Notes: generated by a model from the letters alone, not told the origin. A DNA stretch of 64,000 bases from Lederbergia citrisecunda (GCF_018343695.1 NZ_JAGYPJ010000001.1:1561001-1625000); one strand, 5' to 3'. Counted from the stretch's first letter, positions 1-9,351 are shown. Made by a program: numbers and translations.

Positions 1-163
<163 letters not shown>

Positions 164-185
164 TTAACGGATCAAGAAGAGGTGT

Positions 186-281
186 TTAACGATTTGGCAC
201 AATAAAAAGCCAATAACTAACTCCCCACAAAATGGCTATGATGAAGATCAAGACGAATACGATACTATTCTTGTTACGCAA
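186..281 (-). CDS. Small single-pass membrane protein, 31 aa
   Basis: A short frame in the ribT-lysA interval with a TTG start, preceded by AAGGGAG eight bases upstream. The peptide has a basic N-terminus (RNKNS), a hydrophobic stretch VFVLIFIIAILWGVSYWLF and a short polar tail ending PNR. This is one transmembrane helix with positive-inside topology. I do not recognise a family. A weak promoter (TTGAAA and TATTAA, 18-base spacer) lies near 350-380 on the same strand. Codon use and the ribosome site favour a real small gene, but 31 codons could arise by chance in AT-rich DNA. Confidence 0.4.
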   Translation of the reverse strand: MRNKNSIVFVLIFIIAILWGVSYWLFIVPNR

Positions 282-400
282 AGAACTTACTCCCTTACAC
301 CATCTTAAGCACACGTACAAAAGGTGTGACCATAAAATTAATTGTACAGTCTATTTCATTTATCTGCAACTTAATAGAGCCGTAAACGTCCTATTTTCAA

Positions 401-1720
401 TTAAATCTTTGTTTTTTCTTTAAAAGGAAGATCTAACCTTAATAAATCTTCATATGATTCACGTTTAACCACGAGTTGATCATATCCATTTTCCACAAAT
501 ACAACTGGCGGTCTAGGAATACGATTATAATTATTTGCCATTGAATATCCATAAGCACCCGTACAAAATACCGCTAGTATATCATTTGTTCCTACATCAG
601 GTAGTGGCAAGTCCCAAATTAGCATATCACCAGATTCACAGCATTTTCCAGCGATGGATACTTTTTCTTTAGGTTGTTCATTTGCTCTATTCGCTAGTAC
701 TGCTTCATATTTCGCATCATATAGTGCTGGCCTAATATTATCAGTCATTCCGCCATCTACAGCAATATATTTCCTAATGTTTGGAACATCTTTACTTGAT
801 CCAATGGAATATAACGTTGTGCCCGCATCTCCTACAAGCGATCTACCAGGTTCAATCCAAATTTCTGGCATTGGGAGCGATAGGCGCTCAGTTTCTTTTT
901 TAACCTCATTTATCATTTCTTCAACGTATAAAGAAGGTTCCAATGGTTGATCTTCATCCGTATAGCGAATCCCGAATCCTCCACCAAGATTTAATACACT
1001 TGGTGTAAAATTATATTTTTCTTGCCATGTCGACATTTTCTCAAGGATTTTTTGCGCTGCCAAAATAAAACCAGTTGTTTCAAAAATTTGGGAGCCAATA
1101 TGGCAATGCAACCCTAATACATTCAAATATTTGCTTTCCATTGCAATAAGTAAAGCTGTTTCTGCTTGACCATTTTGCAAATCAAATCCAAACTTGGAAT
1201 CCTCTTGGCCAGTTAATATATAATCATGTGTATGAGCTTCTATTCCTGGTGTAACCCGTAATAAAATATTTACATTTTGATTTTTTTCAGAACATAGATG
1301 ATGAAGTGTATGAAGTTCGTGAAAATTATCGACTACGATACAACCAATATGGTAATCCAATGCCATCTTAAGTTCTTCATCACTTTTATTATTTCCATGA
1401 AAGTGAATTTTTTCTACCGGAAAGTCAGCCTTAATGGCCGTATATAGCTCTCCTCCAGATACTACATCAAGAGAAAGACCTTCCTCCTTAATGAGCTGGA
1501 GTATCGCAATTGTGGAAAACGCCTTACTTGCATATGCTACCTGTGCTGTAACACCTAATTTATCAAATGTATTTTTAAAAGCTCTTGCACGCTTTCGAAT
1601 TAACTCAACATCATATACATATAGTGGAGTACCATATTTTGTGGCTAGCTCCACCGTATCTTTTCCCCCTATTTCCAAGTGACCATTTTCATCGATTTTA
1701 GCCGTTCCAAATAAATGCAT
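401..1720 (-). CDS. lysA: Diaminopimelate decarboxylase
   Basis: Makes L-lysine from meso-diaminopimelate, the last step of lysine biosynthesis, using pyridoxal phosphate in the cytoplasm. The 439-residue protein is a fold type III decarboxylase. The PLP lysine is K66 in YASKAF; HCHIGSQ, the phosphate-binding GGGFGIRY and EPGRSLV follow, and the C-terminal CCESGD and YGYSMA motifs complete the active site at the dimer interface. I chose the ATG at 1720 because GGAGGG lies just upstream and the family begins M-L/F-G-T; an upstream in-frame start at 1759 has no such site. It follows spoVAF by 137 bases with no obvious terminator, as in B. subtilis, so read-through from the sporulation operon is possible. 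Confidence 0.97.
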   Translation of the reverse strand: MHLFGTAKIDENGHLEIGGKDTVELATKYGTPLYVYDVELIRKRARAFKNTFDKLGVTAQVAYASKAFSTIAILQLIKEEGLSLDVVSGGELYTAIKADFPVEKIHFHGNNKSDEELKMALDYHIGCIVVDNFHELHTLHHLCSEKNQNVNILLRVTPGIEAHTHDYILTGQEDSKFGFDLQNGQAETALLIAMESKYLNVLGLHCHIGSQIFETTGFILAAQKILEKMSTWQEKYNFTPSVLNLGGGFGIRYTDEDQPLEPSLYVEEMINEVKKETERLSLPMPEIWIEPGRSLVGDAGTTLYSIGSSKDVPNIRKYIAVDGGMTDNIRPALYDAKYEAVLANRANEQPKEKVSIAGKCCESGDMLIWDLPLPDVGTNDILAVFCTGAYGYSMANNYNRIPRPPVVFVENGYDQLVVKRESYEDLLRLDLPFKEKTKI

Positions 1721-1857
1721 GTTTCTCCCTCCACTAACTGACAAGCCGCTATGACTCAACTTTTTTCTGTTCTCGTACCGGAATATATCTAAAATCTCTT
1801 CCTAATAAGTAGCATAAACTTTACCATACAATAATTAATTCTGCAATGGACCCTTTT

Positions 1858-3339
1858 CTATTTAGGCGGCTGGCGAAAACGGTCCCTAGGATGCACAATG
1901 CTTGGTCTTAATAACGCACCAGGAATAGTGCGCCTAATTAAAATATGAACAAAAGCTGCAGGATTAAAGGGTAAAAGTGGCCATAAATATGGAGCGTTTA
2001 AAGGCCTGAGTTGTGCTAAAAAAATGATATATACTGTAGCTCCGATCATAAATCCTGGCGCTTTAAATATGGCCACAAATATCAGCAGAGTCATTCTAAT
2101 CATTTTATTTGCAACACTCAACTCATAACTTGGAGTTGAAAATGTACCAACTGCGGCTATGGCAACATATAAAATAACTTCTGATTGAAATAATCCTACA
2201 TCAACTGCTATTTGACCAATAAGTACAGCAGCTATTAATCCCATTGCAGTTGCTAAAGGGGTTGGTGTATGTATGGCTGCTATCCTTAAAAACTCCACCC
2301 CTAGATCAGCGATCAGCAATTGGATGATTAAAGGTATATCGGATTGCTCATTAGGACCAATAAATGACAATCTATCTGGGAGCATTGATGGCTCAATTGC
2401 GAATAAAAACCATAATGGCAGTAGAAAAATGGATGCCCAAATCCCTAGAAATCTTGTCCAGCGAACGAAAGTCCCCACTGAAGGAGATTGACGATATTCC
2501 TCAACATGTTGAACGTGATGAAAAAAGGTAGCCGGTGTTATTATTACACTTGGAGACGTATCAATATAGATAAGTACATGACCTTCCAGCAAATGAATAG
2601 CTCCAACATCTGCTCGTTCTGTATACCTTACAAGTGGATACGGATTATAGCCTTGTTTCATTAAATATTCTTCAATTGTTTTATCTGCCATCGTGATGCC
2701 ATCAATTTTAATATTGGATAGTTCTTTTTTTATCGTATCTATTAATTCAGGATTAGCAATCCCCTTTATATACCCAATTGCCACATCTGTTTTTGACCTT
2801 TCACCGATTTTTATCATTTCAAACCTTAAACGTTCATCACGAATCCGCCTGCGGGTTAAGGCAGTATTAACAATAATATTTTCCACATATCCATCCCTCG
2901 AACCACGAATAACCTTTTCAGTATCAGGCTCTTCTGGCTGCCTACCAGGGTACGAGCGAACGTCAATAATTAATGCTTCTTGTTCTCCTTCTACTACTAG
3001 CGCTATAAGACCTGATAGCACTTGATCGACCATCTCATCTTTGGTCTTTACTTTTTCAACAGACTCATGGACAATCCGATTTTCAATAAGCTCATAAATT
3101 TTTGCTGTCGGTTTTTCATGATCATTAAGATTGACTAATTCTTTTATAATATTTGTAATAAATAATGTTTCGACTAAGCCATTAACATAATAAATCTGGA
3201 CTTGTTTCTTTAAAACAACGAATTTCCTAACTCCAATATCAAAGCTAGTCCCTAATCCAATCCTTTCTTTAAAATACCTTTCAAGGTCATCAAGATTTTT
3301 GTCGATTGCATCCTTTGATGTTCGATACCGAGTTGACAT
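1858..3339 (-). CDS. spoVAF: SpoVAF, GerA-type spore membrane protein
   Basis: A 493-residue protein of the GerA/SpoVAF family of the spore inner membrane. The first ~290 residues form the soluble GerA N-terminal domain (RSYPGRQPEEPDTEKVIRG region). Four to five hydrophobic segments follow between about 300 and 460, then a basic tail with HPRDRFRQPP. In B. subtilis SpoVAF forms an ion channel with FigP that amplifies germination. The length equals the B. subtilis protein. The ATG has GAGGAGC upstream. Its neighbour 27 bases upstream is spoVAB rather than spoVAEA, so the genes normally between them are missing. Confidence 0.95.
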   Translation of the reverse strand: MSTRYRTSKDAIDKNLDDLERYFKERIGLGTSFDIGVRKFVVLKKQVQIYYVNGLVETLFITNIIKELVNLNDHEKPTAKIYELIENRIVHESVEKVKTKDEMVDQVLSGLIALVVEGEQEALIIDVRSYPGRQPEEPDTEKVIRGSRDGYVENIIVNTALTRRRIRDERLRFEMIKIGERSKTDVAIGYIKGIANPELIDTIKKELSNIKIDGITMADKTIEEYLMKQGYNPYPLVRYTERADVGAIHLLEGHVLIYIDTSPSVIITPATFFHHVQHVEEYRQSPSVGTFVRWTRFLGIWASIFLLPLWFLFAIEPSMLPDRLSFIGPNEQSDIPLIIQLLIADLGVEFLRIAAIHTPTPLATAMGLIAAVLIGQIAVDVGLFQSEVILYVAIAAVGTFSTPSYELSVANKMIRMTLLIFVAIFKAPGFMIGATVYIIFLAQLRPLNAPYLWPLLPFNPAAFVHILIRRTIPGALLRPSIVHPRDRFRQPPK

Positions 3340-3366
3340 TCAATCTGCTCCTCTTTATAGATTCCT

Positions 3367-3792
3367 TTAAATATTATTAAAGTAAAGCCATTGGAATAAT
3401 GAACCGATAATCTTACCGAGAACAATTGCCATCAACAACGTCAATAATTGTTTTTCAAGCCCAATCCGTTTGGATAAGATTGGAATAACATTAAGAACTT
3501 CTGTTAATGCTGCTGCAAGCATTCCTATAAACAGACCGCACATAAGACCGATTATCACTATTAGGAAAGAAAGATGAATATGTAAAGTATGATCTCGGAG
3601 ATCCACCCAACCAGAACAAACAGCCCCGAGGATCACCGCCCACTCATACATTTGAATCATACTATTTGTTTTCGATAACTGTGTAAGACGAGGTATAATT
3701 CCAAGAACAGTTAAAAAAGCTACAAAACCACTGCCTACAGCTAAACCACCTGCCAAGCCAATCAATATGACGATTACGATTTCAATCAACAT
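3367..3792 (-). CDS. spoVAB: SpoVAB, stage V sporulation membrane protein
   Basis: A small polytopic protein of 141 residues with about four membrane segments; GLAGGLAVGSGFVAFLTVLG and IIPRLTQLSK match SpoVAB. It belongs to the set of SpoVA proteins linked to movement of Ca-dipicolinate into and out of the developing spore. I set the start at the ATG at 3792 because this gives the B. subtilis length; a GTG at 3807 would add five residues, and neither has a strong ribosome site. It overlaps the end of spoVAA by 11 bases, so the two are probably translationally coupled. Confidence 0.92.
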   Translation of the reverse strand: MLIEIVIVILIGLAGGLAVGSGFVAFLTVLGIIPRLTQLSKTNSMIQMYEWAVILGAVCSGWVDLRDHTLHIHLSFLIVIIGLMCGLFIGMLAAALTEVLNVIPILSKRIGLEKQLLTLLMAIVLGKIIGSLFQWLYFNNI

Positions 3793-4405
3793 CCAAATGT
3801 TTAACACTTTCGTTGTTTTCTTTTATAGATACATAATGATCAATGTCCTGTTGATAATTAAACATTTCAATTTCAAGCGGACTTGGTTCTTCGTTGAATC
3901 TTTTTTTGAAAATATGATTAAAAAACAAAATCATTCCCATTCCAATACCAAATGAATATGGGATCTGAAGAAGTAATGGTTTTGCAACTTCTTTTCCTGT
4001 GATGATCCAATATAATTTTTGATGAACGATCTGCATACTCACTTCTTCATGAAAGTTTAGAATCGCTAAACCAGATCCGATGAAAAGCAATATCCATACA
4101 AAAAGAAATAATGGCCATGATGTTATTTTCTTATCCTTGATGATTTCAATGATAGTTTGAGTAGGACCGATCGTTTGAACTTCACTATTGGGAAATTGTA
4201 CAGATATGATGTTAATAATTCGCATCACATCAAGGACAACGAGCTGATTATCAACTTTCTTAAGTTCGTATACAACAAGCTTGTGCAAATCTGGGAAATA
4301 TTGATCCGGTGCTATAATTTGTGCAGTTTGTGAAAGGGTGATTTTTTGACACTCCTTTGTTTCAACACGACTACGCATACGAATATAAATGGTGCTTACC
4401 ATCAT
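3782..4405 (-). CDS. spoVAA: SpoVAA, stage V sporulation protein
   Basis: First gene of the spoVA operon, 207 residues. The N-terminal ~100 residues form a soluble domain (YIRMRSRV, VVLDVMRIINI, TIGPTQTIIEI). Two membrane helices follow near 110-130 and 155-180, and the tail FNHIFKKRFNEEPSPLE is typical of SpoVAA. The ATG at 4405 has AGGAAGTG seven bases away and gives almost the B. subtilis length; the ATG five codons upstream is less likely. Expression is expected in the forespore under sigma-G, but I could not identify that promoter with confidence. Confidence 0.93.
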   Translation of the reverse strand: MMVSTIYIRMRSRVETKECQKITLSQTAQIIAPDQYFPDLHKLVVYELKKVDNQLVVLDVMRIINIISVQFPNSEVQTIGPTQTIIEIIKDKKITSWPLFLFVWILLFIGSGLAILNFHEEVSMQIVHQKLYWIITGKEVAKPLLLQIPYSFGIGMGMILFFNHIFKKRFNEEPSPLEIEMFNYQQDIDHYVSIKENNESVKHLDVD

Positions 4406-4777
4406 TTTCACTTCCTGCATTTCTTGATTTTCAATAGGCTCTTTAAGATTCAGTTATTTTACATTGTAAGTCCGCCGATTAATGTGGCAATGATTTTGTG
4501 GTTTGGCTAACAACCGACCTTCATTAAGGGGAACTATTGAAAGTAAGTGGCGACCTTTGCTATATATTTTTCAGTAGCGAAGAGCGTAATCACACGATTG
4601 TCTACCTACTTAATGCTTTTTTGAACATGAGGGAGTCAATACCTTTACATCGCGATTTTCAACCATTGAAGACCAATCCTGCAAATGCGTCCCTATCCCT
4701 AATTAGCTATTCAGCTATTCAGCTTTATTAGTATGTGAAAACCTATATTGTTTCATGCAGGAAAACGGGTAAATCCG
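4406..4777. other. Intergenic stretch between sigF and spoVAA
   Basis: About 370 bases with no convincing gene on either strand. It must hold the forespore promoter of spoVAA on the minus strand, but no clean sigma-G hexamer pair could be picked. Short direct repeats (AGCTATTCAGCTATTCAGC near 4704-4722) are visible. Confidence 0.6.
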
Positions 4778-4818
4778 AAAGAACACATCGACGCCTTTCA
4801 GGCATCCATGTGTTCTTT
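4778..4818 (-). terminator. Terminator hairpin of the spoIIA operon
   Basis: An inverted repeat with arms AAAGAACACA and TGTGTTCTTT, about 40 bases in total, overlaps the sigF stop codon. It lies at the end of the minus-strand spoIIAA-AB-sigF operon and isolates it from spoVAA. The T-tract after the stem is short, so termination may be partial. Confidence 0.7.
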
Positions 4819-5556
4819 CATTTGCTCTAATATTTTCTTTTCAAGACGTGAAACTTGAACTTGTGAAATTCCGAGGCGGTTAGCAACTTCCGATTGAGTT
4901 TGATCTTTATAATATCTAAGATAAACGATTAGTCTTTCTCGCTCATCCAGTCCACGAATCGCTTCTTCCAACGCGATTTTATCAAACCATTTATGATCGT
5001 TATGGTCTGCAATTTGATCAATAAGAGTAATGGGATCACCGTCATTTTCATAAACCGTTTCATGAATCGAAGTCGGAGAACGCCCAGCGTCTTGGGCCAT
5101 AATGACTTCTTCACGAGAGACACCTAAATAATCAGCAATTTCCCCTACTGTAGGAACTTTTTCATTTCTTTTTGCTAGCTCATCTCTCGCTTTTCTTATC
5201 CGATTCGCCAATTCTTTTAATGATCTGCTTACCTTAACTGTCCCATCATCACGAATAAATCGTTGGATTTCTCCGATAATCATAGGTACAGCATAAGTTG
5301 AAAATTTAACATCGTACGAAAGATCAAATTTATCAACAGATTTTAATAAACCAATGCTGCCTATTTGAAATAGATCATCCGGTTCATAGCCTCTGTTCAA
5401 AAAGCGCTGGACGACAGACCAAACGAGACGGACGTTTTTTTCTACAAGGATGTCCCTTGCCTCTTGATCTCCTTCTTGGCTTCTTCTAATATACTCTTTG
5501 ACTTCAGCATCCTTCAAAAAGCCTTTATTTGCCTCTTTCTTCAGTTCCACATCCAT
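4798..5556 (-). CDS. sigF: RNA polymerase sporulation sigma factor SigF
   Basis: The first forespore-specific sigma factor, 252 residues. Region 2 (GSIGLLKSVDKFDLSYDVKF, STYAVPMIIGEI) recognises the -10 element, region 3 follows, and region 4 (QSEVANRLGISQVQVSRLEK) is the helix-turn-helix for the -35 element. It is held inactive by SpoIIAB, encoded 12 bases upstream, until SpoIIAA releases it in the forespore. The three genes form the classical spoIIA operon. Length is close to the B. subtilis protein (255). Confidence 0.98.
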   Translation of the reverse strand: MDVELKKEANKGFLKDAEVKEYIRRSQEGDQEARDILVEKNVRLVWSVVQRFLNRGYEPDDLFQIGSIGLLKSVDKFDLSYDVKFSTYAVPMIIGEIQRFIRDDGTVKVSRSLKELANRIRKARDELAKRNEKVPTVGEIADYLGVSREEVIMAQDAGRSPTSIHETVYENDGDPITLIDQIADHNDHKWFDKIALEEAIRGLDERERLIVYLRYYKDQTQSEVANRLGISQVQVSRLEKKILEQMKEHMDA

Positions 5557-5568
5557 AGGCGCGGCTCC

Positions 5569-6009
5569 TTAATTGCATAACGCTTTGTTTTTGGTTACAT
5601 TTTTGATTAAGCGAATGGTTGTGCCTGTACCTGGGTGTGATTCGATTTCTATTTGATCCATAAAATTTTCCATGATTGTAAAACCCATTCCTGATCTTTC
5701 TAATTCAGGCTTTGTCGTAAACAGCGGCTGCCTTGCTTCTTCTATGTCTTCAATCCCGACGCCATTATCTCGAATGACCAAATCAATCATATCGTCCTCA
5801 ATTGCTACTGAAATGTATACAATTCCTGCCGGATTTTGTTCATATCCATGAATGATCGCATTTGTTACAGCTTCAGAAACGACGGTTTTAATTTCTGTCA
5901 ACTCGTCCAAGGTTGGATCTAATTGAGCAATGAATGCAGCAACTGTAACTCTAGCAAATGATTCGTTTTGGCTTAATGCACTAAACTGAATTTGCATTTC
6001 ATTTCTCAT
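5569..6009 (-). CDS. spoIIAB: Anti-sigma-F factor and serine kinase SpoIIAB
   Basis: A 146-residue GHKL-fold protein that binds and inhibits SigF and also phosphorylates SpoIIAA. The nucleotide-binding motifs are visible: the N-box [12 protein letters not shown], the G1 box [12 protein letters not shown] and the G2 region SGMGFTIM. It starts four bases after the spoIIAA stop codon, which favours balanced synthesis of the antagonist pair. No unusual residues were seen. Confidence 0.98.
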   Translation of the reverse strand: MRNEMQIQFSALSQNESFARVTVAAFIAQLDPTLDELTEIKTVVSEAVTNAIIHGYEQNPAGIVYISVAIEDDMIDLVIRDNGVGIEDIEEARQPLFTTKPELERSGMGFTIMENFMDQIEIESHPGTGTTIRLIKNVTKNKALCN

Positions 6010-6012
6010 CTG

Positions 6013-6363
6013 TTAGGCTACCCCCAATCTTTCAAGTGCAAATTGTTCAGATGGTTCCAGTCTTATGATTTTAAATAAACCGGACATTTCAAACAATCTT
6101 TTCACTGGGGGTGTAATCGCACAAACTACCATTTCACCATTTCTTAATTTTATTTGTTTATACCTTCCTAACACGACTCCAAGACCAGAGCTATCCATAA
6201 ACGTTAATTTTTCAAGATTCATGACGATATGGAGGATTTGGTGTTTTTCAATGGCATTGGTTACTTTATTTTTCAGCTCCTCAGCCGCATGATGGTCCAG
6301 TTCACCTGATAGTCTAATGCATAAAACTTCTTGTCTTACTTCTAAATCAATTGATAGACTCAC
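6013..6363 (-). CDS. spoIIAA: Anti-anti-sigma factor SpoIIAA
   Basis: A 116-residue STAS-domain protein. The conserved [14 protein letters not shown] region carries the regulatory serine, S58, which SpoIIAB phosphorylates and SpoIIE dephosphorylates. Unphosphorylated SpoIIAA displaces SigF from SpoIIAB. It is the first gene of the operon, with an AGGAGG ribosome site, and is driven by a sigma-H-type promoter 37 bases upstream of the start codon. Confidence 0.98.
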   Translation of the reverse strand: MSLSIDLEVRQEVLCIRLSGELDHHAAEELKNKVTNAIEKHQILHIVMNLEKLTFMDSSGLGVVLGRYKQIKLRNGEMVVCAITPPVKRLFEMSGLFKIIRLEPSEQFALERLGVA

Positions 6364-6399
6364 TTATCTTTTGCCTCCTCGCTTAAGAGTATAGTGAGT

Positions 6400-6429
6400 C
6401 AATTCTACTTTTTATCTCTAGATTCCTTC
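6400..6429 (-). promoter_or_regulatory. Sigma-H promoter of spoIIAA-AB-sigF
   Basis: On the minus strand GAAGGAATC (-35) and GTAGAATTG (-10) are separated by 12 bases. They fit the sigma-H pattern RnAGGAwww and RnnGAAT with a single mismatch. In B. subtilis the spoIIA operon is also read by sigma-H with Spo0A activation; no perfect TGTCGAA box was found nearby. Confidence 0.8.
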
Positions 6430-6609
6430 TTCATGACAAAACTAGAAGAGATTCGCCAACATTTTTTCATTTCTGTCTAGTGCAAACAGCCATCGGCTAG
6501 CAAACGTCCTGTCCTTTCCATACCAACTTGTTCCTTGTCATGTTGCTTTTCTAGCAAGACTTTGGCCTGAAGTTTGTAAGTCGATAGACAGTCGCTACCA
6601 CTTTTGTAC

Positions 6610-7773
6610 TTAATTTGATTTAGTAAACATGCCGAACGTACGTTTATAAAGCTCCCACCAAGTAGCCTTCTTTACATTTTTCTCAGCTATCAGTTTTGTT
6701 TGCGCGAGCGTTTTCCCGTTTTCCGTGATGGTTAACGTTCCAACTTCATCACCTTTATTGATGGGTGCCTTTAAATGATTGTTTAATTTTATATCTTTTG
6801 TAATTTTTGTTAGCTGCTCCCCTTTTTTCGTCAAAACCGAAACAGGTTCGCCTGTTACTGCTTTAATTTCTTTTACATTTCCTTTGCTGATCTTTACTTT
6901 CCCAAGTGATTCACCTTTTTTATAGACAGAATGCGAAGCGTAATTTGCGAAAGCAAAGTCAAGCATTTTCGTTATTTGGGCATTTCTACTTTTAGAAGTC
7001 GGTGCACCGAATACCACTGCAATAACACGCATGCCATCTTTTTTTGCAGTTGCCGTTAAACAATACATGGCCTCTCTCGTAAAACCCGTTTTTAACCCGT
7101 CAACACCTGGATAAAATTTTACTAGTTTATTTGTATTCACTAACCAAAACTTTTTGTCCGTTCCTTCTCGTAAATAGGACTCATACATTTTTGTAAAATC
7201 GGTGATTTCTTCATACTTTAATAACTCTTTTGCCATAATAGCCATATCATGCGCTGTGCTGTAATGATCATCGACTGGTAAGCCCGTCGTATTTTGAAAT
7301 TTTGTATTTTTTAATCCTAGTTCCTCAACTTTTTTGTTCATCATACTTACGAAGTTTTCTTCACTGCCTGCTACTTTTTCAGCTAAGGCGACGGAAGCAT
7401 CATTTGCTGAACCAATGGAAACAGCTAGAAGTAGCTCATCTACTTTCATTTCTTCACCGGGTTCTAAAAAGATTTGTGAGCCCCCCATTGAAGCAGCATG
7501 TTCACTCGTAGCCACTTTATCTTCGAATGAAAGTTTACGATTATCGATCGCTTCCATAACGAGAAGCATCGTCATAATTTTAGTCATGGAGGCAGGTGAG
7601 TATTTTTCGTGCATATTTTTTTCGTAAAGAACTGTTCCAGTATCTCGTTCTATTAAGATAGCGGATTTTGATTCATTTGAAAGCTCAGCTTGCTTCTCTT
7701 CTGCCATTACAGTTTGAGATAGTAGTGAAAAAAACATAAATATACCAATGCATGAACTAATCCATTTCTTCAT
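6610..7773 (-). CDS. dacF: D-alanyl-D-alanine carboxypeptidase DacF
   Basis: A low-molecular-weight penicillin-binding protein (387 residues, S11 family) that trims the terminal D-alanine from peptidoglycan stem peptides, here of the spore cortex. A signal peptide MKKWISSCIGIFMFFSL with an AEE junction starts the protein. SMTK is the catalytic SxxK, SAND the SxN motif and GLKTG the KTG motif; the C-terminal beta-rich DacF domain follows. The ATG at 7773 has GGAGGG upstream and directly precedes the signal peptide, so longer upstream frames were rejected. As in B. subtilis it lies just before spoIIAA. Confidence 0.95.
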   Translation of the reverse strand: MKKWISSCIGIFMFFSLLSQTVMAEEKQAELSNESKSAILIERDTGTVLYEKNMHEKYSPASMTKIMTMLLVMEAIDNRKLSFEDKVATSEHAASMGGSQIFLEPGEEMKVDELLLAVSIGSANDASVALAEKVAGSEENFVSMMNKKVEELGLKNTKFQNTTGLPVDDHYSTAHDMAIMAKELLKYEEITDFTKMYESYLREGTDKKFWLVNTNKLVKFYPGVDGLKTGFTREAMYCLTATAKKDGMRVIAVVFGAPTSKSRNAQITKMLDFAFANYASHSVYKKGESLGKVKISKGNVKEIKAVTGEPVSVLTKKGEQLTKITKDIKLNNHLKAPINKGDEVGTLTITENGKTLAQTKLIAEKNVKKATWWELYKRTFGMFTKSN

Positions 7774-7871
7774 ACTAGTCCCTCCAACTTTCATAAATGT
7801 ATAAACGGAAATGATTTCCATATTTTTCATTGTCGCCTATGTGGAATTGATTTATACAAAGTAAAAAGAAA

Positions 7872-7910
7872 AAAGCTTGCTGGGAATCACGAGTATTCCC
7901 AACAAGCTTT
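7872..7910 (-). terminator. Rho-independent terminator after deoB
   Basis: A long inverted repeat with arms AAAGCTTG-TGGGAAT and ATTCCCA-CAAGCTTT, followed on the minus strand by a T-rich tract. It ends the deoB transcript and isolates dacF. Confidence 0.85.
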
Positions 7911-7939
7911 GATTTTGTCGAATTTTTTACTTGTTTGTT

Positions 7940-8066
7940 GATTTCCGCTTCAGACACACGCCTTCCGCGGGCAGTTCGGTATCCTCCTCTTCGCTTAAAG
8001 CGCCAACTGAGTCTCCCGTTAAGTGGTTTTCCTACTGAAGTCTCGTGCCTTCCGTTCCAATCAACA
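7940..8066 (+). repeat. Interspersed GC-rich repeat, family A (copy 1)
   Basis: A stretch much richer in GC than its surroundings, containing CCTTCCGCGGGC, CCTCCTC, AAGCGCC and GAGTCTCCC in that order. A second copy with the same ordered blocks lies on the opposite strand at 46155-46258. Such elements are common between genes in many Bacillaceae; function unknown. It occupies the place where B. subtilis has pupG. Confidence 0.7.
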
Positions 8067-8109
8067 TAGAAAAAATTTAGTCATTGGACATTATCATTTA
8101 CAGCATTAA

Positions 8110-9291
8110 TCAAACTAATCTTTCTAAAAAGCTCTCTCCTTCTCCTTGCCATTTAATGTGGAAGTTATTTGCCACCGTCGCACCTAAATCTGCAAATGTT
8201 TTCCGTAGTGGAAGTTCCCCACCGCCATTAAATTGTTTTGAATAAACAATTAGCGGTACAAATTCCCTTGTATGGTCCGTTCCGTGGTGAATCGGATCAT
8301 TCCCATGATCAGCTGTAATGATTAGCAAATCATCCTCTTTCAGCCTTTCGATTATTTCCGGTATCCGGTCGTCGAATTCTTCAAGGGCTTTTCCATATCC
8401 ATCTGGATCTCTCCTATGTCCATATAATGCATCAAAGTCAACTAGATTGACAAAGCTTAGTCCAGTGAAATCCTGCTCTATCACGTCAAGCAGTTTGTCA
8501 ACACCATCCATATTAGAAATCGTTCGTAACGCTTTTGTTATTCCTTCGCCATCATATATGTCATTAATTTTTCCTATAGCAATCACATCTAGACCAGCGT
8601 CTTTTAATTCATTCATGACTGTTTTATCAAAAGGCTTAAGTGCGTAATCATGACGATTGGCTGTTCTCTTAAAGTTCCCTGGTTCACCAACAAATGGGCG
8701 TGCTATAACCCGTCCAACTTTATATTCATCTACTAATGTCATCTTACGAGCTTTCTCACATATTTCGTATAATTCATCAATGGGAACAATTTCCTCATGG
8801 GCTGCAATTTGCAAGACGGAATCTGCTGAAGTGTAGACGATCAGCGCTCCCGTTTTCATATGCTCCTCACCGAGACGTTCGAGAATTTCAGTTCCACTAG
8901 CCGGTATATTTCCTATAACACTTCTTCCTGATGCTTGCTCAAGTTGAGAAATGAGTAATTCGGGAAAACCATTAGGAAATACTTTGAAAGGATGGCTGGT
9001 GATCAACCCCATTATTTCCCAATGACCTGTCATTGTATCTTTACCTTTTGAAGCTTCTTGCATTTTAGTGTAATAAGCTAGTGGATGTTCCGTCTCGCTT
9101 ATCCCTTTTATTTTTTTTATATTGGAAAGCCCAAACTTTTCCATATTCGGCATCTTTAAACCATTCATTTTTTCTGCGATATGCCCTAATGTATCCGCGC
9201 CTTCGTCATTGAAAGCTGCTGCATCAGGAGCCTCACCGATTCCGACCGAGTCAAGTACAATTAAATGAATTCTTTTAAAATTTGCGTTCAT
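8110..9291 (-). CDS. deoB: Phosphopentomutase
   Basis: Interconverts ribose-1- or deoxyribose-1-phosphate and the 5-phosphates in nucleoside salvage. The 393-residue protein belongs to the alkaline phosphatase superfamily. Metal ligands are visible in [12 protein letters not shown] near the N-terminus and in TADHGND and HTREFVPL near the C-terminus; the catalytic threonine lies in [10 protein letters not shown]. The ATG at 9291 has GAGGTGG upstream. The usual partner pupG (purine nucleoside phosphorylase) is not downstream, unlike in B. subtilis. Confidence 0.97.
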   Translation of the reverse strand: MNANFKRIHLIVLDSVGIGEAPDAAAFNDEGADTLGHIAEKMNGLKMPNMEKFGLSNIKKIKGISETEHPLAYYTKMQEASKGKDTMTGHWEIMGLITSHPFKVFPNGFPELLISQLEQASGRSVIGNIPASGTEILERLGEEHMKTGALIVYTSADSVLQIAAHEEIVPIDELYEICEKARKMTLVDEYKVGRVIARPFVGEPGNFKRTANRHDYALKPFDKTVMNELKDAGLDVIAIGKINDIYDGEGITKALRTISNMDGVDKLLDVIEQDFTGLSFVNLVDFDALYGHRRDPDGYGKALEEFDDRIPEIIERLKEDDLLIITADHGNDPIHHGTDHTREFVPLIVYSKQFNGGGELPLRKTFADLGATVANNFHIKWQGEGESFLERLV

Positions 9292-9351
9292 ATAGTTGCC
9301 ACCTCTTATGTTGATATTCGAATATACTTGTATCTTACCCTTATTCGTAAA

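Noticed and set aside
654-950. Plus-strand open frame of 98 codons inside lysA
   Set aside because: It is the antisense of lysA, with no ribosome site and amino-acid content typical of a shadow frame.
4537-4731. Plus-strand open frame in the sigF-spoVAA gap
   Set aside because: No ribosome site, start codon weak, composition unlike a protein; treated as intergenic.
7775-7957. Minus-strand frame over the deoB terminator
   Set aside because: It reads through a strong terminator hairpin and a repeat, and its end is in the dacF upstream region.
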